DNA from: Ophthalmolycus amberensis
Lineage: Eukaryota; Chordata; Actinopteri; Perciformes; Zoarcidae
DNA length: 64,000 nucleotides
Direction of reading: 5' to 3'
Assembly (NCBI GenBank): GCA_024529925.1
Contig: JAFEUB010001068.1
Span: forward strand, 263,501-327,500
Position 1 is the first letter of the stretch; the number at the start of each line of letters is the position of its first letter. Below the pieces are notes generated by a model that saw only the letters and a list, made by a program, of their open reading frames with translations, made no database searches and had not been told where the DNA came from. Below, in pieces: positions 24,325 to 37,931 of the stretch. The translations under genes and the position numbers were made by a program.

Positions 24325-24365
24325 CTGACTCGCTCTTCAGCTTGATGTTTACTTATCATATCAAC

Positions 24366-27300
24366 ATGAAAACGTTATTTATGTTGCTGCCTCTTCTGTC
24401 ATGTTGCATCTACAGGTAAGATCACACTGTGACTCTCACCGTTACGCTGTTTCCTGTTATTATTGTCGCTGTAAAACTCGTTGCAGTCACTTTGTAAAGA
24501 GCGACATCAGGAGTCATAGTTTCACTTTCACTCCGTCACACTGTGTTTACAATAATTACATTATTCAAACGTGTCCATTTGACGCTGACTTCACATGATC
24601 AGCCTGTGTATTGTTCTCATGTAGGTTACTCGTCAGTGCGTTACAGAACGACACATATGCTGCATTCATGCTTTAGTGTAGGGAAAGTAAAAGTTGTTCA
24701 TAACCTCTGTGTGAAGTAATGTCCGTATCTTTAGGGAGGATAGAGGCTATCCCCAAATATTATTGTTTGTGAATCAAATTATATACGACAACTATTGCAA
24801 GACGTTGACTAGCTAATAATAATAATAATAATTCCCTAAAGTACACAATCGCAAATGAACAAATATCTGCTGTAAGAAGGCCAAAGTTACATGATTTAAA
24901 ATAAGGCTCCAATAAAACAATATATTATTATTGTACACGGGCCATCTACATGACTCGTTGCTCAATGCACAAAGTCACAACATAAAATTAGTAACATTAG
25001 TGGGTCTATAACATATTCTTTAGGTAGCTCATTGTGATTTAACATGTTTTTAAATATTCTCCTTTTTTTTGTAATTGACGACCATTAATATCCATAATCT
25101 GTATACAAATTAAGTTCCAATAAACCTTATTTGTTCTGCAGTGAAACATTCCCTGAAATATTTCCTGACTGCAACTTCTAGGAGTCACAAACATTCCAGA
25201 GTTTGTGGTTTTTGCGATGGTCAATGAAGTCCAGATGGGTTACTGTGACAGCAACAGCAAGATCCCGGAGCCCAAACAGGACTGGATGAGAGATTTTATG
25301 AAAGGATAACCCACAACACATGGAGTGGTAATGTTCAGAGGTGTTTCGAGTGAGCAGCAGTTCTTCAGAGCCAACCTTGACGGACTTGAAGCAGCGCTTA
25401 AACCAAACTGGAGGTAGGCCTGTTTATGTTCATGTTTAACGTTTGGCTGGTGAGATGTAGCTTCCTGTATGAACACATGCCAGTGCTTTTTGATGAAGAG
25501 AATATGGACTTTCACTCTGTTTTCCAGCAGATGTTGAGTGGCTTCCACAGAGCCAGTAATTGGTGGATCAGCGTGTCTCTGTGGTGAAGATGTGATGTTA
25601 TGTGTTAATAATCGTCTGTGCTGCGATGTCACTTTCTCCCTCTCTACCTCTCTCAGGTGCCCACATTTTACAGAGGATGGACGGCTGTGAGTGGGATGAT
25701 GAGACTGGAGAGGTTACTGGTTTTAGTCAGTATGGTTATGATGGAGAAGACTTCATTGTGTTGGACCTGCAGACGCTGACGTGGACTGCACCAAGACAGC
25801 AGGCGTTCACCACCAAACTTAGATGGGATGCTGACAAAGCCAGATTAGAACACGATAAATATTACTACAACCACGAATGTCCTCACTGGCTGAAGAAGTA
25901 TCTGGACTATGGGAGGAGCTTTCTGCAGAGAACAGGTAGATTCACGTGACCTGATGCATTTTAAAGGACACTAAAGTGTTCACACGCCTCTTCTGTTTTT
26001 AATGTACAGTAAATATGGACATAGTTTCTCTCACCTCACTTCATCTCTTTCATTCTTGTACTTCATATTGGGATATTAATATTAAGATAAATAATAATTG
26101 GGACTTGGACCAATATTCATTGGTGATTACTGATACTCAGTAATATCAATGAATAGATTGTTGATTTAATGATGAATGGTTATTAAACAGTAGTATTTTC
26201 ACTGATTTACATATCTTCACATTTAATAAAAAACATATGTTAAGCTTATAAAATACAATGCATTGTAAGGATTAAAGGCTTTGGTTTAGATTCATTACAA
26301 ACAGTTGTGTCTAGGTGAGAGAGACAAACACAAAGAGACACTTCCTGTCTAAACCTCTCAAATAACTTAATCTAAATATAAACCCTCAACATAAAACATA
26401 TTTAAATTAACTGTTCAAGGCTTTTGGAGTTCAAACTATTATTCATTATTTCACAAATAAGCACAGATTACAAAAACATTCTCAATGATTAATAGAGATT
26501 TGTGGAGCAGGACTTTATTTTTACTCTATTTACATCTCACAACCCCCAGATGTTGTCATTGTTTAATATTAAATATACTATTTATTGCAGTGCCTCACTA
26601 GTACTAATTCAGTAAGTGTAGTATTATCATGAATAAGGCTCCCCCTGGTGGTGTAAGTAGACTGCATGATGTGCATTTGAATTAAATCACATGACATGTG
26701 TACTGTCCAGGGTAAGAAAGTAACGTGCATCAATATTTACTGATGCTTTTAAACTGATTTATTTCTATTGATGCATAACATGCCAGCCTAAGTCCTATAC
26801 ACAGTTTTCTTGTTTGTTTTTAAATCCCTAGACCTTCCCTCAGTGTCTCTCCTCCAGAAGACTCCCTCCTCCCCAGTCAGCTGCCACGCTACAGGTTTCT
26901 ACCCTGACAGAGCCATGATGTACTGGAGGAAAGATGGAGAGGAGCATCACGAGGACGTGGACCACGGAGAGATCCTCCCCAACCACGATGGATCCTTCCA
27001 GATCAGTGTGGACCTGATCCTTTCATCAGTCGCACCTGAAGACTGGAGGAGGTACGACTGTGTGTTCCATCTCTCTGGTGTGGAGGACGACATCGTCACC
27101 AAACTGGACAAAGCACAGATCAGGACCAACTGGGGTAAGACTGAGATCAGATGTGATGGAAGTTTAAAAACTAACGCTAGACCTGGATCATAACTTCAGA
27201 GGTTATGCCCAAAAGCATTTTGTTGTCAATTCAACAGACGAGTTGTTGTGACTTTTAAATCTTTAACCCTCCTCTTCATCCTGATAGAAGAATCAGGTTT

Positions 27301-27763
27301 GCAACCTCTCATCCTCTTCTTCTTCTTCTTCCTCTTATTGTCATAGTTTGGGCAATTATTTCTATGATGACATTGTTCTCATCATCTGTGGTAGAGACAA
27401 CGTGTGAATGTTTTGTGTTGCAGTTTCTCCGTCAGAGTTTCCTGCTGGTGTTGTTACTGGAGTTGTTGTAGGACTGCTGCTGCTTCTGGCACTCTGCATC
27501 GCTGGACTCTTCATCTGGAGGAGGAACAATAATGGTGAGTGAAGCCATTTTTACTCCACTGTTGGATTCAACACAGTAGAAGACGTACTGCGTATACTGT
27601 ATGAGCTCTCCCACATTTACAGTCAAAGCAGAAGTCAGTGAAATTCATGCTGAACATGCAAAAGTGTTTTGTTGGTTTCTTTTCATAAACTCTGTATTTT
27701 CTTTAACCTTTAATATTGTAACGTCTCTTTATTTCAGGATTCATTCCTGCAAACACAGAGTGA
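24366..27763 (+). pseudogene. MHC class I U-lineage heavy chain, locus 4 (frameshifted as written)
   Basis: Exons by alignment: 24366-24415, 25142-25413, 25657-25935, 26832-27134, 27424-27534, 27738-27763. Exon 1 has one extra C in the signal peptide (CTGCCTCTT). Exon 2 has five extra single bases relative to sister loci, near 25180, 25303, 25330, 25347 and 25385. The first of these creates TAG in the shifted reading. Exons 3-6 are open and normal, including DGCEWDD, the Y159/Y171 equivalents and tail GFIPANTE. All six changes are insertions and none is a deletion, which is also the pattern of unpolished long-read error. AATAAA at 28269-28274. The copy is either a recent pseudogene or an intact gene with assembly errors. 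Confidence 0.8.
24518..24532 (+). promoter_or_regulatory. ISRE-like motif in intron 1, locus 4
   Basis: Exact AGTTTCACTTTCACT, at the same offset from exon 1 as in loci 3, 5, 7, 8 and 9. Confidence 0.5.
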
Positions 27764-28927
27764 AATGTCCAGAGTTGTCGTGGCAACGTCTGCAGCATCA
27801 AACAGGTCTTCAGTCACACTGATGAACCAATGGTTGGCTCACCTTTTATCTCTTCTGACCTGTGACAGACCGGATGATGGATGGTCCTCTTCTGTCGATG
27901 GTCCTTGAGGTCGACACGCAGACAGTATTTTGGAGAGTTTGGGGATATTTGAAGGCCACCATTACTTTCGCAAGGCATACTTTACCGACTACTATGACTT
28001 ACAAAGCGTTTATTAAGTATTTTCTGATTTCCTTTCAATCCAGTTACCCCTGATGGTCCAGCATCTATTAATACAAATTAATACAAATTAAGCTATGGCT
28101 GCATGTTCAAGAGGGATTTGCAAATTGTGGGTTATATTAATTCAATCACCGAGTGCACCTTTCTAGTTGTATCAAAAAAAAAAGTTCACTTTAGTCACTA
28201 TATTTTTATCGAATACTATTTGGTTAAATTGTAAATACCTTCTTCCCCTTTTTTCTCTCTGTTTGTGCAATAAATGTACATTTTTTCTTTAGTTTGTCAC
28301 CCTGCACTGATTTCACTCTTGTTAAACACTCCATGTTTAATATCAATGTGTAAACTTTGCTGTGAATTAAGTTTGATTAATTCAATAAAGACACATCTCT
28401 GTTACGGTACAACTGTTATGTTGGTGTCTTTTCTATTGACTGCATCCAAAAGGTGCGCTTTAGATCAGTGCTACATTTAAAACAGCATCAGCAGGTTATC
28501 CATTAATCTGAGTCTTTGCACGCTAACATTTTCAACAGACTTGGCAAGTTTAACCATTAAATCATCATGCTCGGTGCATTTTCTTCATTATTTAACGAGC
28601 TGAAAACATCTTTGTGGTATTGGAAATGTTGTTTATCATATATTTCCTATGTGTAGGAATTGCCTCCATGTTGGTGTCATTACTGGGGTGCATTTTCTAC
28701 AATACTCTTCTTGCCTGGGTGCAGAACGGCTTTGTGATGACAAAAGAGGTCTCACTGGAAATATCGCGAGATTTGACTCAACACAGTCACCTCAGGCTGC
28801 TGGAGGCAGCAGCAGCAGGCATCCTGCAGGAGAACAGCATGTAGGTCCGTTTGTCTGCGACTTTAACAACAACATTATAATACATGATATTTTGTATAAA
28901 TATGTTTGCAGTGCTGGAATGTAACTC
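27764..28927 (+). other. Locus 4 3' UTR and type-B flank
   Basis: 3' UTR with AATAAA at 28269-28274, then the type-B conserved stretch (about 28570-28850), which here is open for 76 codons but is not conserved as a frame across copies. No gene is supported. Confidence 0.5.
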
Positions 28928-29735
28928 AGTAGTTACATATACTTAAGTACTGTAGGTCCTATAAGTAGTATTTGAAGGTTGCCTACTTGAGTATTTCCAT
29001 GTTATGCTACTTTACTCTTCTACTCCACTAGATTTCAGAGGGAAATACTGAACTACTGTTTACTTCACTATGTGTTTGACGGTTGTAGATACTTTGCAGA
29101 TTACAGTTAATACAAAGTATAAATCAACTTATAATGATGTGTTATCTATTAAGCTTCCCAGCAGTATAAAGTAGTTTGACTCCATCTTTACCAGCTGCAA
29201 CATTAAAGAGATAAATCAATGCATCAATAATTATAATACAGTAATATAATATATGATTCTAAAATGGACCATTCTGCATTGAGTACCTTTACTTTTGGTA
29301 CTTAATACTACATATTGTGATGCTAATACTTTTGCACTTTTACTAAAGAAACAAATTGAATGCAGGACTTTTTACTTGTATCAGTATTTACACACTGTGG
29401 TATCGCTGCATTCACTAAAGTACAATATATGTACTTCTTCCATCTCTGTATATTTGTAGAAATATGTAGAAACATCAGAATACAAGTTTTGTAAACATGT
29501 TTCAGTCAATAGTTGCATCATCAATGTAAAGTTATTTTAGTTGTATCTTTGTACCTGTCTATGCAGAATTATTCAAACACATAGTTACATACAAAGTTGA
29601 GGTACTTGTACTACTTGAGTGTTACCATTTAGAAGTATAAAGTTGCATAAACTTCTACTCCACTAAATTTAAGAGGGAATTATAATACTCTTTATTTGTC
29701 TGACAGCTATACCGGTAGTTACTTTTCAGATTCAA
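28928..29735. repeat. Teleost CTTAAGTAC-type dispersed repeat (copy after locus 4)
   Basis: Same unit as 23186-24185 but without the inserted retroposon tail, showing that the insertion in the upstream copy is later. Confidence 0.55.
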
Positions 29736-29872
29736 ATGTCATATCTTTCCTGTCCATTGAAAACCATGTACTGTATGTCCATGTGTGGTGATGTCGATTT
29801 CGACTATTTTTGATGTTATCACTTTAATGGACACGCCTACACTGCGCATGCCCAGTATCAAAGGCGAACGGT

Positions 29873-29879
29873 CAATCAG
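29873..29879 (-). promoter_or_regulatory. CCAAT/Y-box-like site, locus 5
   Basis: CAATCAG (minus strand CTGATTG) about 41 bp before the ATG at 29921, as in locus 4. The TGATGTCATCA motif of locus 4 is changed to TGATGTTATCA here. Confidence 0.3.
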
Positions 29880-30071
29880 CTGACTCGCTCTTCAGCTTGA
29901 TGTTTACTTATCATATCAACATGAAAACGTTATTTATGTTGCTGCTCTTCTGTCATGTTGCATCTACAGGTAAGATCACACTGTGACTCTCACCGTTACG
30001 CTGTTTCCTGTTATTATTGTCGCTGTAAAACTCGTTGCAGTCACTTTGTAAAGAGCGACATCAGGAGCCAT

Positions 30072-30086
30072 AGTTTCACTTTCACT
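30072..30086 (+). promoter_or_regulatory. ISRE-like motif in intron 1, locus 5
   Basis: Exact AGTTTCACTTTCACT. It lies only 85 bp before the hAT insertion in the same intron. Confidence 0.5.
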
Positions 30087-30171
30087 CCGTCACACTGTGT
30101 TTATAATAATTCCGTTATTCAAACGTGTCCATTTGACACTGACTTCACATGATCAGCCTGTGTATTGTTCT

Positions 30172-31267
30172 CAGAGATGGGCAAAGATACATCAAAATGT
30201 ATTTTGATACAAAATACCCCTCAAATAAATGTATCAAAATAAAATACAAAATACTGGTGCCAGAAAATGTAACAAAATACAATACATGTATTTTGTATTT
30301 AAAATATAGGAAATACTTTTTTCTGGATTTTCCGTTTTCTCACAATTTGGTATAGCGGAGCATTCAGGTTTGGGCTATATAATATAATATAATTATATAT
30401 AATGTACACAAAGCTCTGGTGACGCCCACAAAAAGGAAGAACAGTCACAGAATGTCAGTGTAACTAAGCACATCTGTGCTTGTTGATGGTCCTTCTTGAA
30501 CATCATCTTGCTGAGACATGTTGTCCACCTGGCCAACTGTAAAATGTATAAAATAATAAAACTAAGAATACTTTCATAATAAGCCTTTTAAATAAAATAA
30601 ATTGAATATTTAATGTGTTTTTTTGTTGTTGAACAAATGGACATCTACTGTCATAGCCTGGCTAACTGTGAACTATATTATCTGCCAGTAATTGATATGG
30701 CATTATGACATTCACATTGAGAAGATACAGCATAACTTGTAATACAGTGCAAGATTAGATGGTCAGACGTCTCTTGATAAGGTTATCATGAACATACAAG
30801 CTCCCAATCTCCCTCTTCCGATAGCTAGCTACTCCACTGATAAGTTAACTTGCTAAACACTGGCTATGCACTAGCCTAGACAGCATGCTAGCGTCATTAG
30901 CATGTTAGCATCGATCGCTAGCTTGATATTATAACCATCACCATGTGTATACAATAGGCTATGTAGCCAGACCCAGACATAAACTATACATTAAGCTAGT
31001 TCACATCTGTCACACTCAGATAACATATTTAACTTGACAGACAATCCGTAGAACTTGAAGATCTGAAGACTGAACTCGTGAACTGTTTTTTGATTTGTGG
31101 AGAAAGTATTTTGAGTATTTTAAATACAAAATTACTCCACTCTAAAGTATTTTGTTACAAATTATGTTCGATTTTTATCGGCCCTATCAAATACAAATTA
31201 CAAAATACTCAAAAGTAATTGAAATATGTATTTCAAATACAAGTAATAGAAATACTGCCCATCTCTG
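30172..31267. mobile_element. Non-autonomous hAT-type transposon in intron 1 of locus 5
   Basis: 1,096 bp bounded by 12-bp terminal inverted repeats CAGAGATGGGCA / TGCCCATCTCTG. It is flanked by the 8-bp direct repeat ATTGTTCT (30164-30171 and 31268-31275). The ends and the 8-bp duplication fit the hAT superfamily. Subterminal tracts are rich in AAATACAAAATAC. No transposase ORF is present. An orthologous copy is at 40842-41930 in locus 7. Confidence 0.85.
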
Positions 31268-34200
31268 ATTGTTCTCATGTAGGTTACTCGTCAGTGCGTT
31301 ACAGAACGAAACATATACTGCATTCAACTGCATTGCAAGACGTTGACTAGTTAATAATAATAATAATTCCCTAAAGTACACAATCGCAAATTAACACATA
31401 TCTGCTGTAAGAAGGCCAAAGTTACATGATTTAAAATAAGGCTCCAATAAAACAATATATTATTATTGTACACGGGCCATCTACATGACTCGTTGCTCAA
31501 TGCACAAAGTCACAACATAAAATTAGTGACGTTAGTGGGTCTATAACATATTCTTTAGGTAGCTCATTGTAATTAAACATATTTTTAAATATTCCCTTTT
31601 TTTGTAATTGACGACCATTAATATCCATAATTTGTATACAAATTAAGTTCCAATAAACCTCTTTGTTCTGCAGTGAAATACTCCCTGAAATATGTCCTGA
31701 CTGCAACTTCTGGAGTGAAAAACATTCCAGAGTTTGTGGTTTTTGCGATGGTCGATGAAGTCCAGCTTGGTTACTTTGACAGCAACAGCAAGAACCCGGA
31801 GCCCAAACAGGACTGGGTGAGAGATTTAGCAAAGGATAACCCAAAACACAAGGAGTGGTATGTTCAGAAGTGTTCCAGCAATCAGCAGTTCTTCAGAGCC
31901 AACCTTGACGACTTCAAGCAGCGCTTAAACCAAACTGGAGGTAGGCCTGTTTATGTTCATGTTTAACGTTTGGCTGGTGAGATGTAGCTTCCTGTATGAA
32001 CACATGCCAGTGCTTTTTGATGAAGAGAATATGGACTTTCACTCTGTTTTCCAGCAGATGTTGAGTGGCTTCCACAGAGCCAGTAATTGGTGGATCAGCG
32101 TGTCTCTGTGGTGAAGATGTGATGTTATGTGTTAATAATCGTCTGTGCTGCGATGTCACTTTCTCCCTCTCTACCTCTCTCAGGTGCCCACATTTTACAG
32201 AGGATGGAGGGCTGTGATTGGGATGATGAGACTGGAGAGGTTACTGGTTTTAGTCAGTATGGTTATGATGGAGAAGACTTCCTTGTGTTGGACCTGCAGA
32301 CGCTGACGTGGACTGCACCAAGACAGCAGGCGTTCACCACCAAACTTAGATGGGATGCTGACAAAGCCAGCTTAGAATACGAGAAATATTCACTACAACC
32401 ACATATGTCCTGACATGGCTGAAGATGTATGTGGCACTATGGGAGGAGCTCTCTGCAGAGAACAGGTAGATTCACGTGACCTGATGCTCTTTAAAGGACA
32501 CTAAAGTGTTCACACGCCTCTTCTGTTTTTAATGTACAGTAAATATGGACATAGTTTCTCTCACCTCACTTCATCTCTTTTATTCTAGTACTTCATATTG
32601 GGATGTTAATATTAAGATAAATAATAATTATGACTGGGACCAATATTTATTGATGATTACTGATACTCAGGAATATCAATGAATAGATTATTGATTTAAT
32701 GATGAATGGTCCTTAAATTAAAATTCAGTACATGAAAAACATGGTTATTAAACAGTAGCATTTTCACTGATTTACATACATATCATAGTTCAAACTATTA
32801 TTCATTATTTCACAAATAAGCACAGATTCCAAAAACATTCTCAATGATTAATAGAGATTTGTGGAGCAGGACTTTATTTTTACTCTCTATTTACATCTCA
32901 CAACCCCCAGATGTTGTTATTGTTTAATATTAAATATACTATTTATTGCAGTGCCTCACTAGTACTAATTCAGTAAGTGTAGTATTATTATGAATAAGGC
33001 TCCCCCTGGTGGTGTAAGTAGACTGCATGCTGTGCATCTGAATTAAATCACATGACATGTGTACTGTCCAGGGTAAGAAAGTAACGTGCATCAATATTTA
33101 CTGATGCTTTTAAACTGATTTGTTTTTATTGATGCATAACATGCCAGCCTAAGTCCTATACACAGTTTTCTTGTTTGTTTTTAAATCCCTAGACCTTCCC
33201 TCAGTGTCTCTCCTCCAGAAGACTCCCTCCTCCCCAGTCAGCTGCCACGCTACAGGTTTCTACCCTGACAGAGCCATGATGTACTGGAGGAAAGATGGAG
33301 AGGAGCATCACGAGGACGTGGACCACGGAGAGATCCTCCCCAACCACGATGGATCCTTCCAGATCAGTGTGGACCTGATCCTTTCATCAGTCGCACCTGA
33401 AGACTGGAGGAGGTACGACTGTGTGTTCCATCTCTCTGGTGTGGAGGACGACATCGTCACCAAACTGGACAAAGCACAGATCAGGACCAACTGGGGTAAG
33501 ACTGAGATCAGATGTGATGGAGGTTTAAAAACTAACGCTAGACCTGGATCATAACTTCAGAGGTTATGCCCAAAAGCATTTTGTTGTCAATTCAACAGAC
33601 GAGTTGTTGTGACTTTTAAATCTTTAACCCTCCTCTTCATCCTGATAGAAGAATCAGGTTTGCAACCTCTTATCATCTTCTTCTTCTCACTCTTCTTGTT
33701 ATAGTTTGGGCAATTATTTCTATGATGACATTGTTCTCATCATCTGTGGTAGAGACAACGTGTGAATGTTTTGTGTTGCAGTTTCTCCGTCAGAGTTTCC
33801 TGCTGGTGTTGTTACTGGAGTTGTTGTAGGACTGCTGCTGCTTCTGGCACTCTGCATCGCTGGACTCTTCATCTGGAGGAGGAACAATAATGGTGAGTGA
33901 AGCCATTTTTACTCCACTGTTGGATTCAACACAGTAGAAGACGTACTGCGTATACTGTATGAGCTCTCCCACATTTACAGTCAAAGCAGAAGTCAGTGAA
34001 ATTCATGCTAAACATGCAAAAGTGTTTTGTTGGTTTCTTTTAAACTCTGTATTTTCTTTAACCTTTAATATTGTAACGTCTCTTTATTTCAGGATTCATT
34101 CCTGCAAACACAGAGTGAAATGTCCAGAGTTGTCGTGGCAACGTCTGCAGCATCAAACAGGTCTTCAGTCACACTGATGAACCAATGGTTGGCTCACCTT

Positions 34201-34414
34201 TTATCTCTTCTGACCTGTGACAGACCGGATGATGGATGGTCCTCTTCTGTTGATGGTCCTTGATGTCGACACGCAGACAGTATTTTGGAGAGTTTGGGGA
34301 TATTTGTAGACCACCCTTACTTTCACAAGGCATACTTTACAGACTATCTATGCCTTACAAAGCATTTATTAAGTATTTTAAATAGACCTCATCTAAAGTG
34401 AGGACTATCTATGC

Positions 34415-34494
34415 CAGGGGTGCCCACACTTTTTCGGCTTGCGAGCTACTTTTAAAATGACCAAGTCAAAATGATCTACCTTAAAATTGCTGAA

Positions 34495-34528
<34 letters not shown>

Positions 34529-35408
34529 CTGAGTATACTTTATATTTACAATATATGTTGGCGTACCTTGCATAACTGCATGAACCCTTATGGCACAATA
34601 CAATTCTGTACATTTTTGGTCATTACCTTACTCTGATGACTTGCACTGAATGGAATTGGCCAGAGTTGCATAGTCCGGACAGTAGCTGCTGGTAGCCGCC
34701 TCAAGCAGACTTCAAATGCTCATCAGTCATGGTGGAACGGTGTTTGGACTTAATGTTCTTCATGTGGGAAAAGGCTGACTCACATAAATGAGTAGAGCCG
34801 AATAATGCAGTCAAGAAGGTATCACATTTCCTCATGTTTGGGTACTTTTCCTCTGTGAGAAAACTGTCCATGAGCCCAGGACTTCAGCTGAATGTCAGCT
34901 TGCAGTGTCAGAATCTCATCCTCCACTCCAGACGAGTTCAGGTGAAACCGCGTTGCAATTTTTGATGCGAGTACATCAACCTCAATATCTACCCGAAATG
35001 TGCAGCACATAAGTGTAGCAACTGGCTCGAGTAAAGCAAAGTCTCGAAAGCGTTTGTCAAACTCTGACAGACACTTGCCAACCTGCTCTGTGTAGCGCGC
35101 ACTGTCACGTTACGCACACGCCTTCCGCTGAGTCTCCAGTTCTGACGCGAGGTTTTGGAAGTTTCCCAAATCATGGCGCTACAGCTTTAGCTTCTTTAGT
35201 AGAAATAAATTGGAAGGCTAACTAATTAGCTCGCCGGAGTTTTGCAGTAGCTCGCGCGGTTGACCGCGCATACGTGGTGACCCGTGTGTTAGAAAATCAA
35301 GTGGCAAATGCCATGCGGACATCAATTTTGTTTTGAATGGCATGCGATCTACCCGCACTACCTCCGCGATCGACCGGTCGATCGTGATCGACGTATTGGG
35401 CACCCCTG
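34415..35408 (-). mobile_element. hAT transposon remnant with transposase C-terminal fragment, 3' of locus 5
   Basis: 994 bp starting CAGGGGTGCCCA and ending TGGGCACCCCTG, flanked by the 8-bp repeat ATCTATGC (34407-34414 and 35409-35416). On the minus strand a reading through about 34690-34810 gives THLCESAFSHMKNIKSKHRS, the C-terminal dimerisation region of hAT transposases. Further minus-strand pieces at 34822-35010 and 34989-35174 look like upstream parts of the same protein. A stop follows in the sequence DEHLKSA. Internally deleted and inactive as written. A TA microsatellite lies at 34502-34529. Confidence 0.8.
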
Positions 35409-35482
35409 ATCTATGCCTTACAGGGCATTTATTAAGTATTTTCTGATTTTCTCTCAATCAAGTTACCCCTGATGTTACCCCT

Positions 35483-36464
35483 GCAAGTTAACACGTTATT
35501 ATCGCGTTAACGCATTAATTAACGCCGACAATTATATTATCGCGCGTTAACGCAGTCTTTTATTTATTCATTTATTTATTTATTATTAAGCTACATTTTT
35601 AACACAATAACCAGGCAGCAATCAGTGAACAGCTGTGTTTGTGTGGCGTCACTTCCTTCTCCCCCGGGTTCGGAACCCCTCCTACACTCCGTCACCGTCG
35701 TTCACTCTTGTCTCACAAACACACACACACACACACGCGCGCGAGCGATCGTCTCGTTACAGGATTGATTTGATTTATTGATTTTGCACAATTCAACACT
35801 TTACTGCCTGAACTGCAGTATTACAGCATTACAGTATTACAGTGAACACAACGCGCTCTTGCACCCGACATGTGGTTTTCTACGTATCATCAATATTGTT
35901 AGCGTCAAGAACACGTACCATGCTACTTCCTGTCTCTTCAAAGTAAAAGCACTTCCGTTTTCATGCTCTTCACAATAAAAGTAAATCATGCAATCAGACA
36001 ATTTACAACAGTGACAATATTAAAATACATATTGTCGAGTTTTTAAAGTGTTTTTGTTTGGAATATGTATCATAAGCATCATTTAGTTATCACTACTGAG
36101 AATTTAACAAACATAAAAACATGACGTAGATAGGTTTGCAGTTTTCACGGTGTATATTTCAAATTGCATCTATTACACACATGAAAATAAAGTTATGAAC
36201 ACCGGCTGAATATCTATTATCAGAATCATTATAACTGTGTTATAACTGCTGCTGTGTAAAGGGAATACTGCTGTTAAAAATAACCTTATTTGTTTAAAGT
36301 GTTTGCAAACCAAATGTTATTGACCTTTTGTTCATATAGCAGTACTTTTAAAATAAAAGTGCGCAATACACTACTTTTGAATTCATTATTGAACTTTGCC
36401 ATAACAATGTGATTAATCGCAAAACATTCATGCGATTAAATATTTTAATCGTTGCCCAGCACTA
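35483..36464. mobile_element. hAT-like non-autonomous element (TAGTGCTGGGCAA family), left end lost
   Basis: The right end TTGCCCAGCACTA at 36452-36464 is followed by ATTAATAC. Subterminal sequence is rich in TTAACGCG and TTATCGCG repeats. The left terminal repeat and its flank are missing here, but the locus 7 copy (47685) keeps TAGTGCTGGGCAA preceded by ATTAATAC. Together the two copies indicate 13-bp inverted repeats and an 8-bp target duplication. A CA repeat lies near 35717-35736. Confidence 0.65.
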
Positions 36465-37086
36465 ATTAATACAAATTAATACAAATTAAGTTATGGCTGC
36501 ATGTTCATGTGGGATTTGTAAATTGTGGGTTATATTAATTCAATCACTGAGTGCACCTTTCTAGTTGTATCAAAAAGAAAAGGTTCACTTTAGTCACGAT
36601 ATTTTTAACGAATACTATTTGGTTAAATTGTAAATACCTTCTTCCCCTTTTTTCTCTCTGTTTGTGCAATAAACATTTTTTCTTTAGTTTGTTACCTGCA
36701 TGCTTTCACTCTTGTTAAACACTCCCTGTTTAATTTCAATGTGTAAACTTTGCTGTATGAATTCAGTTTGATTAATTCAATAAAGACACATCTCTGTTAT
36801 GGTACAACTGTTATGTTGGTGTCTTTTCTGCATCCAAAAGGTGCGCTTTAGATCAGTGCTACATTTAAAACAGCATCAGCAGGTTATCCATTAATCTGAG
36901 TCTTTGCACGCTAACATTTTCAACAGACTTGGCAAGTTTAACCATTAAATCATCATGCCAGGTGCATTTTCTTCATTTTTTAACGAGCTGAAAACGTCTT
37001 TGTGGTATTGGAAATGTTGTTTATCATATACTTCCTATGTGTAGGAATTTCCTCCATGTTGGTGTCATTACTGGGGTGCATTTTCA
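36465..37086 (+). other. Displaced locus 5 3' UTR and type-B flank
   Basis: Continues the locus 5 3' region after the transposon block, with AATAAA at 36668-36673 and a second AATAAA near 36779. The type-B flank stretch is truncated near 37085 compared with the other copies. No gene seen. Confidence 0.5.
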
Positions 37087-37770
37087 GTTGTAGATACTTT
37101 GCAGATTCAGGTGATTACAAAGTATAAATCAACTTGTTATGATGTGTTATCTATTAAGCTTCCCAGCAGTATAAAGTAGTTTGACTCCATCTTTACCAGC
37201 TGCAACATTAAAGAGATAAATCAATGCATCAATAATTATAATACAGTAATATAATATATGATTCTAAAATGGACCATTCTGCATAGAGTACCTTTACTTT
37301 TGGTACTTCATACTACATATTGTGATGCTAATACTTTTGCACTTTTACTAAAGAAACAAATTGAATGCAGGACTTTTTACTTGTATCAGTATTTACACAC
37401 TGTGGTATCGCTGCATTCACTAAAGTACAATATATATACTTCTTCCATCTCTGTATATTTGTAGAAATATGTAGAAACATCAGAATACAAGTTTTGTAAA
37501 ACATGTTTTAGTCAATAGCTGCATCATGAATGTAAAGTTATTTTAGTTGTAGCCTTTGTACCTGTCTATACAGTGGAGGACTGTACGCTAACTAAGCAAT
37601 ATTATTCAAACACATAGTTACATACAAAGTTGAGGTACTTGTAGCTACTACTTGTAGTATTACCATTTAGAAAGTATAAAGTTGCATAAACTTCTACTCC
37701 ACTAAATTTAAGAGGGAATTATCGTACTTTTTATTTGTCTGACAGCTATAGTTACTTTTCAGATTACAAT
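37087..37770. repeat. Teleost CTTAAGTAC-type dispersed repeat (5'-truncated copy before locus 6)
   Basis: Same repeat as at 28928-29735, but its first part is missing: it enters at GTTGTAGATACTTTGC. Confidence 0.5.
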
Positions 37771-37931
37771 TTTTCATACTTCCTGTCCATTGAAAACCAT
37801 GTATGTCCATATGTGGTGATGTTATGACACTACAGGTAACGCCACGCCTACACTGCGCATGCCCGGTATCACAGGTGAACGTTCATTCACCTGACTCGCT
37901 CTTCAGCTTGATGTTTACTTATCATATCAAC

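Larger units (their letters stand above)
29921..34118 (+). pseudogene. MHC class I U-lineage heavy chain, locus 5 (exon 3 frameshifted as written)
   Basis: Exons: 29921-29969, 31674-31940, 32184-32465, 33193-33495, 33782-33892, 34093-34118. Exons 1, 2, 4, 5 and 6 are open. Alpha1 has Val instead of Met in KQDWVRD and Cys at mature 67. Exon 3 is 282 bp instead of 279, with three single-base insertions near 32389, 32414 and 32433. The first shifts the frame and leads to TGA at 32411-32413, just before the second disulfide cysteine and the Y171 region. The three insertions together restore phase by the exon end. This again looks either like a young pseudogene or like residual sequence error. Intron 1 holds a 1.1 kb hAT-type element. 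AATAAA at 36668-36673 is separated from exon 6 by two transposon insertions. Confidence 0.8.

Noticed and set aside
30149..30355. 68-codon ORF over the left end of the intron 1 hAT element (also 40819-41025)
   Set aside because: Made of AAATACAAAATAC-rich subterminal transposon repeats; conserved only because the element is duplicated.
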